Source of the DNA: Effrenium voratum
Lineage: Eukaryota > Sar > Dinophyceae > Suessiales > Symbiodiniaceae
Direction: 5' to 3'
NCBI GenBank assembly: GCA_963377175.1
Contig: CAUJNA010002813.1
Location: 315,554 to 379,553, forward strand
Length of the DNA: 64,000 bases
The position numbers were made by a program, and so were the translations under genes. This document shows positions 56,366 through 64,000 of the stretch, one piece after another (the stretch's first letter is position 1; each line of letters begins with the position of its first letter). The notes beneath the pieces are model-generated. The model saw nothing but the letters and a program-made list of their open reading frames with translations. It made no database searches and was not told the origin of the DNA.

Positions 56366-58772
56366 ACACACCCACATGTCTTAAGTACGCAGAATGAAAC
56401 CCTTGCAGTTTACTTGCCACATGGTAGGGTTGTGTTTGGTTTAATCGCAATCTTTAGGGAATGCAGTTGCTTCCGTCAAGTTCTGTGACAGCAGGGACCC
56501 CTTCTTTTTCGGGAAAGGAGCTATTGGAAAGGCCCAGAGAAGTGGCAATTTCCCAAAACCCTGCCAGCCTTTGCTGGCACCCCTTTGCTCAGTTATGTTG
56601 ACGAAAGTTGATTCATCTCCGGGATGGAGCAAGTTGACGTGTCTATTTGTCGCATGTTTCCCTGTGAACATATTGAATATCTTGTGGCACGGCCCAACTC
56701 CAATCATAATCTGATGTGTACTTGTGCGCAGTGTTCCACTGGCCGACCATTTTGGTAGAGACCAAAGGGAATGGGTTTTGTGCGTTTAATTGAGTCACAG
56801 TTCACTCCCAGATAAGCTGAAGGATGGCAGGGTACGGTCCCAACCAGTGCGGCAAGCGCCGCTCCTTCTATGTTTCACCATTGGTTTCAAGCATCAACCC
56901 TGAAATATCAGATTCCAATGCCAATGCGACTCAAACAGTGCCCACTGGGCAAAAGCGTGTTCAGCCCCATGCGTATGCAGGTTTATATGGGTTCTGCATG
57001 GGTTCTTCCAAGCAGCTTTGCTCGCTCAGAAGTGGAAGTCTTGGCGGAGCTCGTCAAGAATGGGCAGCGTAGCTCGGCAATCCCAGGTGTTTCCCCCGGC
57101 CATAGCCATAGCTCAGGGAGGTTCCAGAGAGGTTCCCAACTGAGAATACTCCGGCTTATCAGCAGCTTGACGCGCGGTTTGTTTCCAATGGGAGGCGGGT
57201 TCCCCCAAAAAGAAATTGTTTTTACTTTTTTCCCTTGGACCACTACCGACAAGCACACCCTCAAGAATATGCATACCCACATGGTGCCGTACATCTCGAG
57301 ATTTGTTGCGAGTCGCTTGCCATGCGTGGGTCGTGGAAGTGACACGGCCGTGTCTTTGCATTTTGGCATGGGCCAATGTTGCGGAGTGGCTTTTGCCCGA
57401 TGGAAGGTGAAGAACTTTGCACATGTGTTTTTTGTATAGCGCATGACTGAACTTGAGACTCCGCAAAAGTGCAGTGTATGGGGCATCGCTGGATTTAACG
57501 TCAAGCTACGATGCTCAGAAACGGTTGTCGCTCTCATCGCCAGTTCTCTCTCAGCCGAGGCAACTCTCATCATTGGCAGCAGGCGGGCAGTGAGTTGCTG
57601 CCGCCAGGTTTGTTCTTGCTCAGTGACAATTGCCATGGTGCAGCCATGACCATACCAGGGGTAAAATAGTCCTTTATACAGGACACTGTGACACTTACCG
57701 ATGTCGTCCAATCATGAGCATCATCCGGGTTTTTCAGTCACACCGCCGCACGCTGCGAATCAATCGGGTTTTCTCTTGGAATGCTTCCTGCGGCAAAGAC
57801 CGGGCAATCCTAATAACCCGAGGGACAGCGCCCTTGTCCTATCCGCAGTCCGTGTTGGGAAATCACGAAAATACAAGGGAAATCTGGCATAAGGATGAAG
57901 GATTGAACCCGCTAAATATGACCCCTAGACTGTCACCCGGATCCCCTGGAAAACGGACGGGGACCCTTCAAGTTCCATGATTTTGTTTGGAAGGGTACAA
58001 ACTGGAGGTCTACAAAGGTTACCAAAGCGTATTGCAGGGGAACCAGTTTGAGGAACCCTGTTGAGTGACAGCCTTCGAGCCGCACACACATTCCCCCTAC
58101 CTGCCAATCAGGAGGGCTCAAGAGGTCCCTAGTAACACCTCCTCCCTTTTTATTACCCCAAGTTCTACCCTTCATAGACAATTGTGAGGCTCGAAACAAG
58201 GGATAATGCAGGTTGAATTGCTAGAGGTCCTGTCAATCCCTTTCTGACGGAGAGGGCATGGCGAACTTTCAGGCGTGGAGGCTCTACTGCGAGCGATGGG
58301 GTGGCGGGGTGTCCGAACCTGAGCTTCGGGGATCGGGGTAAGGCGTCTGACACATCCCACACATACACGCACACACTATACATATATACATGAACATACA
58401 TACATATATATATATAATGTATTACCTAGATATATCGTTTCTTTTTTGTGATTATTTCTTGCTGGGGTGAAAGTGTATCACAGGTTTCTGCCCTGCAGTG
58501 GCCGGATGTATAGTGCAACAATGAGGTGCAAAGAGGTGTCATCAAGAGTCGATTCAATGTCGTTAACTTTTCTGCGGCGTGCTCAAAAGGGGTTTGCCTC
58601 CGTGATGTGAGCGCCGAACAACTCCAACTCCAACGCGGAACAAGGCATTTAGAAGCGAAGCCTTATTTTCTAAAAAAGCGCTACGATTCAAGGAACGCAC
58701 ACACGCGGCACTGTGCTGCATCGTAGATGTCGCGGTTTCCAGACGCGAGTTGGTAACCTGGATGTCGCTCTA
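56366..58772 (+). other. Mostly non-coding stretch
   Basis: TATATA tract at about 58373-58418. A possible minus-strand exon is listed separately at 57505-57640. No other gene seen. Confidence 0.4.
57505..57640 (-). CDS. Possible minus-strand exon
   Basis: Minus-strand text reads TEQEQTWRQQLTARLLPMMR, then VASAERELAMRATTVSEHRS, a helical, protein-like stretch inside a 242-codon frame whose remainder looks random. Splice sites are not convincing. Confidence 0.2.
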
Positions 58773-59358
58773 GTAGACTAAAGTCCCAGCATCACCAAAG
58801 TTTCCATGGCCTGCTTTTGGCCGCCCCTGTTGCTCAAAGTGATCAACACCCCGAGCAACACCAGTTGTTCCGCCTACTAAAAGTACGTAGATGTCGCAGT
58901 GGTCTGTAGACTAAAACGGTCGACGCACCCAGCATCACCAGCTCTTCAACAACAATTCTCCGCTTGCTAGGAACAGATGTCTAGGCTGTTGACCACAGTG
59001 ATCGACACCCCCAGCTTCACCAGCGCTCTAGACGTTAGAAGCTCGACTTTTGAAAGTCCCCCAGCGGTATCCAATTTCTTCACAACACGAATTACGAAGT
59101 TGCGGTTTTCGAGCCCGACATGACTCGGTCCGCTTTTGACGGTCTTTGTTGACTAAGTGGCCGACACCGCCAGCATCACCAGCGTCTTTACAAAGACATT
59201 AAAATAAAATAAATGTAAAAGTAGATGTTGCTCTGGTGGTAGACTAAAGTGGTCGACACCCCTCAGCATCAGCAGTGCTCTAGAAAAGGAAGTGCGGTTC
59301 TGCTTAGATGTTGCGAGAATCCGTAGACTAAACTGACCGACACCCCCAGCACCACCTG
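58773..59358 (+). repeat. Degenerate minisatellite with GTAGACTAAAG...CACCCCCAGCATCACC core
   Basis: Cores recur near 58773, 58840, 58905, 58988, 59150, 59239 and 59323, with spacings of about 65-160 bases. Each has GTAGACTAAA or GTTGAC, then GGTCGACACCCCCAGCATCA, then CCAGCGCTCTAGA-like sequence. No open frame runs through it. Confidence 0.8.
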
Positions 59359-60390
59359 CAGTCAGAACGTTAAAGAGTTGCAAGCGTATGATTTGTCAGC
59401 GTCCGTAAGGGTTAACTAAGTAGCCGGGAACTGTCTGGAGTGAATACCTTCGACGAGGACGGGAAGAGCTCGAAGACTTAGAGCAGAAGAGGCAAGTCAA
59501 GGAGAATGAAGCAACGATGACCCTGAGCAGACCAATGCAGACGGAACAAGTATATATATATATACACTATATGTTTGGCCCATTTGGCGGGTAAATGTGG
59601 GTAAATACTGGGTTGGAGTTGTTGGGCACTGACATGTCTCAAACCAGCTGTGTGTGTTTTGAGGGTACCCTCCCCGGGATTGATTTAAAGGGAAACCAAA
59701 GGGAAACCAATGATCTTGAAGTTTCACCTATTCCGACAAATACCCAGAAAACTGCTTCCCATCTTTCAGGATGGTTGCAAACGACACGAACTGGAAGAAT
59801 GGGCAACATATCCTGGATTGCATGCAACATGGGTGTGCCGTAGAACTAGGGCCATATCAATGCCTAGTTGCCGGGTGGCCCTGGCAGAAAAAGGCGGGTT
59901 GATTCCATTTTGAGTGGGTCCCAGCCCACAAAAACGAATTTAGAGGGGGCCAGCAGTCAGACTTGTTCAGCATTTGAGGCGGCTGCATCAAGCATCAAGC
60001 GGGCTTGCCCAAAAAAGGGGGGACCCCCAAAATGAGCTTAGGTTTTGCTGCGGGCTGTTTTTTAAGCCGACACTGGAAAGCCCGAGTGCCCGAGCTGACA
60101 TCATTTGACCATTTTGTTTGTCAGGAATGACCCATACAAGCACAACGCCGAATTCCTGCTGCTTGGCCCAACTGGATGGGTGGAACCGAACCCATTGATG
60201 ACCGGTTCTTGGGGTATATATATATATATATATGTACAAATATATATATATATATATATATATGGTCAAAGTCAAAATGACTGGAATTGATCATGAGTCA
60301 TTTCCCTTAAACCTCCCATTTGGAGGGCGGCTTGCATAATCAAGTAAACTCTCCAAGTTGAAATGACCCGCAACAAAGCACGGAAACCAA
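59359..60390 (+). other. Non-coding stretch with TA tracts
   Basis: TATATA tracts at 59551-59565 and 60213-60263. A copy of the dispersed GGGAAACCAAAG motif at about 59686-59710, itself doubled. No gene seen. Confidence 0.45.
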
Positions 60391-60660
60391 GTGGGCAAGA
60401 TTGCGGACCCAGAGCTGGTCCTGAGTGCCGGCGCAGTGTGGAGCCAGGACGCCACAGCGGCCTGGTCAGTTCGATTGTCAAGCACCAGAACAAGCCATGT
60501 GCTCTTCCGCATGGGCTCCAGTTTGAGCAACTTTCACGGCAGGTTCGGCAAGGCTGTACGCGCTGTCAAAGAAGTGCACGAGGCGAAACGCCAGGAAACA
60601 GAATCCTTCAAGAAATGGGAACGCCAGCTTTGGTTGGCACTTTATGGTCAAGTCGCCTAA
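60391..60660 (+). CDS. Hypothetical ORF or terminal exon, 89 residues
   Basis: The frame from 60391 (GTG) to TAA 60658-60660 ends in a convincing helical stretch: FGKAVRAVKEVHEAKRQETE, then SFKKWERQLWLALYGQVA. There is no ATG near the start, so it may be a last exon. The overlapping frame from ATG 60363 is also open but looks less protein-like. Function unknown. Confidence 0.35.
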   Translation: MGKIADPELVLSAGAVWSQDATAAWSVRLSSTRTSHVLFRMGSSLSNFHGRFGKAVRAVKEVHEAKRQETESFKKWERQLWLALYGQVA

Positions 60661-62491
60661 TTAAGTGTTTAGTGTGTTCCTTTCACACACAAAAAAAACT
60701 TCGAAATGTGAAAACATGCTATTTGAAAATTAATGCTAGCAAAGCATGGTTCCCTTTGATCCGTGGCCACGGCCAAGCTTGGGCCCGGTGGCGTTGTATT
60801 TCCCGTTGTGCAGATTTTGGTCGTTCATGCGGAGAGAGTTGAGAAGGGAGGGGGGGCAGGACGGGCCAAAATTTCGTCCGTCGCGTAGTGCGAGACTGGA
60901 AGGGAGTCCTAGATGTCGATTTGATCACCCCTTCTCTAGTGTGTCCTCGATTTGCAGGTGGTCGGAATGGTGACCCACTTGCACTGCCCACATGCCGTTG
61001 TGATTGCATGGTGCCGAATGCTTTCTGGCCATACGGGAGCGATTTGGGGTGGTCAGTAGTCATGCTACTGGAGTTCACTTTGCTAGCTAGAAGGTGTTGC
61101 TTGAATCATTGAGTCTTCGTTGAGCGCTGGTACGTGCAAACAAGGTTGTACCTTTGCGTGGCGCTGCAGCTGCCCCCGTCAAAGATGGTGAATGCACATT
61201 CCTGGAAACTAAATGTTTGCTCAAACGAGCGTGACTGTGACTTTAGAATATGCGAACACGACGCGCGTGAACTGCAAATGGAGGTGTGCCCCAATAGCTT
61301 CAATTTGCTTCCCGGCAAAACAAGGGGCGAGATTCAACTGGTTTGTGTTTCATGCATCTATAGCAAGCAGAATCAGATATATTGCGCACGCACTAACCTT
61401 GGCCGCTTCCGAGCCATCACTACGATCACACTTCTTGTTTGCACGTAATGGCAGGCAATCGTGCTTCATTTGGGTGTGTCTTAACATAGAGGACCCCAAA
61501 ACATGGCCCTTTGCTTACCAAAAAAACAAAACGCAAACGCACACACACACACACACCCAAGTGTTAGGATGCAGAGACGTTGATGCTTCGCCAAGGTTGG
61601 GCTTTCTAGACCTATTGGCAACTCGTGCCTGTATGGCTTGGCGCTCAGCTTTGAAACAACCACCCGAAAGGAGTCCCCTGTTTGGAAGGGCTGTGCCTAG
61701 AACATTGCATTGGCAGGATAGCATTCCTTCAACCTTGGTCTAGTTGCAACATCACCTGTTGGGCCAATTGGAGATGAGTGTCTTTTAGATGGTGTTAAAA
61801 AGAAAGAACCCTTCTGGCTCCTCCTTGCCTCGTGGTGTTGATGTGTTTGGTTGCATGAAAGCCTCAGCGCTTGACTTCTCTTCTGGCTTGGTAGGGAGCA
61901 TATGTGTAGCCTGCCAGGGTCGCTCAATCTTGACGGGGTTGACACACGCCTTGTTGTGACCGTGTGTTAGCATGTGCCACCGAGAATGCGAGCCCCACAT
62001 AAGCCCGCCTCACCAATGCTCACCAGTTTGTGAACGCCTGAAAGGTTGATGATGCTGAGGCAGTATGTGTTCTGTTTGCACAACTGAGTGATCCATGCGA
62101 ATACGCTGACTGACAAGGAACGGACAGGAACCTTCCACTGTGGATAGCACAGAATTGTGCCTAAGATTCAGAAGTGTCATGAATGATTGGCTTCAAAAGA
62201 AAACACAATATGCAAAGAGACATACAAATGGTTCTGGGATTGGGAAGCACAACGTCCGGAGTAGGAGATGCCATTGATCATCATGGATGCCGTCGTGAGG
62301 TTTTTGCCATTGCGGTGTTTGTGCGCTTTGCTTGTGCTGTGTGCTGTGTGTGTGTGTACGTGTGCATGTGTGTATGTGTAGATGCGTGTAATCAATCACG
62401 TGTGTGTATGTATATGCGCTTGAGTGCCTTGTGAGTGTGCTGTATGTGCCCTTTGTGCGCGTGTGGTTGTGTGCCATGTAAGTATGCTTGC
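60661..62491 (+). other. Mostly non-coding stretch
   Basis: A 104-codon frame at 61134-61448 (contains LPPSKMVNAHSWKLNVCSNE) has no recognised domain. Short CACACA tract at about 61540-61556. Otherwise nothing. Confidence 0.4.
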
Positions 62492-62870
<379 letters not shown>

Positions 62871-63743
62871 TTAGCATGTTATTCTAAGCTTGAAAGGGTT
62901 TGTGGTACTCACTTGCTGCGCTCTAGCCCGACCTTGCCGCTTGGTTTTCCTATGTGGTTTTGTGAAGAGTCATGGCCCCAACAGGTCTAGCGTTTATGTC
63001 TGGGTCCTTTGGGCGACTGAGAGTAAGGCCTATAAAAACCTTTTGTTTCAAGGTTAGTGGAGCCAACATGCATTGGTTTTTGGCCGCTCAACTGAGGAGT
63101 TGTACTCTTCTCCAGTGATGGACCCGAGCTACCAGGGGACAGACCCGAGCTACCACTGGAATTGGAATGAGTTCCGTGCTCGGCTGCGGGTTTCGGCGAA
63201 GTGCAGCTGGATGTGTTCAAGGTCTCACTGCATGAGTTCCGGTTGTTGCACGTTTTGAGTTTGGACCATTTTTGCGGCTAACAAAGAGCTTGGACTGTTT
63301 GCGGCCAATGCACTCAGGAAATGCGAGGTTTTCAGAGATGTGCTATTATGTTTTTGTTTCCCCTTTTTTTTCCTGATCTGCTTAAACGGAATCAGCTGAC
63401 CTGTGATTCCCAGCGACCAATCTCCAACCTTGCAGGGAGTTTTGAAACGGAAGGAGAACCTGGAAAGAGCAGCCAATACAAGGTCTTCCCTTTTTTCTTT
63501 GCTTCGCTTAGTGCTTCTTAGCATTACAAGGGGGATAACGAAGAGGGTGGACTTGCAGATACCTTCATTGCCACCCCCCAAAAGAATCATGCAATGTTTG
63601 CAGGAATAATCAATCAATAGTAGTGGACTTTGAAGGGAGCTATGGGGGGTATCCATCTCTGGACAAGCTTTAGAGAGGTTTTACAAAGGGCCCCCTCCGA
63701 AAGGCCCTTTTGGAGGTCCATGCAACGTGGATTGCTGTCGCAG
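62871..63743 (+). other. Non-coding stretch
   Basis: No gene recognised. Confidence 0.4.
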
Positions 63744-63838
63744 CTTCGGCAGCTGTTTGAGCCTCCAATGTGGACCCGCCAAAGTGCGGAGAACATTCAG
63801 AGCAGTACCTACCGAGTACGGAATGCAGGTACAGCTTT
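63744..63838 (+). CDS. Orphan internal exon
   Basis: Acceptor ATTGCTGTCGCAG and donor AATGCAG|GTACAG bracket 95 bases. It reads LRQLFEPPMWTRQSAENIQS, then STYRVRNA. Gene unknown; neighbouring exons probably lie beyond the window. Confidence 0.42.
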
Positions 63839-64000
63839 TGCAGTGTGTTTCGCGTGTCTTGTGTGATTTTGCTCTTTGGCAAGTTGGCTCGTTGGCTCTC
63901 CTGCTTTTTCGACATGTGTTCCATCCCTTTTCGCTTGGCACTTGGAAGTGCTGTAAAGCCAAGGCTTTGAGCATGAGCTAAACCAGGGAGGATTGGGATG

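Overview
The window looks like nuclear DNA of a dinoflagellate, probably close to the Suessiales or Symbiodiniaceae. That is an inference. The signs are: short GC-rich coding pieces in long non-coding DNA; inferred introns with GT or GC donors and acceptors that often read AG followed by G; frequent micro- and minisatellites; TTTAGGG-type tracts; and most recognisable genes on the + strand. No database search was run. Family calls rest on motifs read by eye.

Region 1 (1-7685) is the autonomous core of a Helitron-type rolling-circle transposon, entering from the left edge. It encodes a C2H2 finger, a DUF6570-like region, a Rep (HUH) endonuclease and a PIF1-type helicase. Three of the frame changes coincide with phase-compatible GT-AG introns of 67-109 bp. 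A fourth gap of about 0.9 kb holds a GA microsatellite. One further frame change at about 3310, inside the Rep domain, looks like a true indel.

Region 2 (8.2-12.3 kb) carries small genes I cannot name: a three-exon basic protein tail (8219-9375), a two-exon 343-residue protein (9495-10719), and two Cys/His-bearing ORFs (11304-11477 and 11668-12246). Whether they belong to the Helitron is open.

Region 3 (12.3-28.4 kb) is mostly non-coding. It holds a clear single-exon J-domain/ankyrin gene (20070-21053), scattered orphan exons, a frameshifted coiled-coil gene relic (24.4-25.3 kb), and two exons of a Hint-like (hedgehog/intein fold) domain with a one-base disruption (26.2-26.6 kb).

Region 4 (28.4-39.3 kb) is a multi-exon gene for a CHK/aminoglycoside-phosphotransferase-like kinase. 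At least ten small exons can be placed in order. They include the catalytic HGDAKPGNLL loop, the LDFG segment and the GYGMYDVAYLL segment.

Region 5 (39.9-64 kb) is repeat-rich. It has opposed telomere-like tracts, a GATA-type array, a large foldback with a perfect 49-bp inverted repeat, a minisatellite of roughly 110 bp split by a GGAT array, a second degenerate minisatellite at 58.8-59.4 kb, and a 380-bp TGCG/TG array. Orphan coiled-coil exons (42.9-51.7 kb) and decayed exons (51.8-52.8 kb) suggest another multi-exon gene, partly broken. No rRNA, CRISPR array or convincing tRNA was found.
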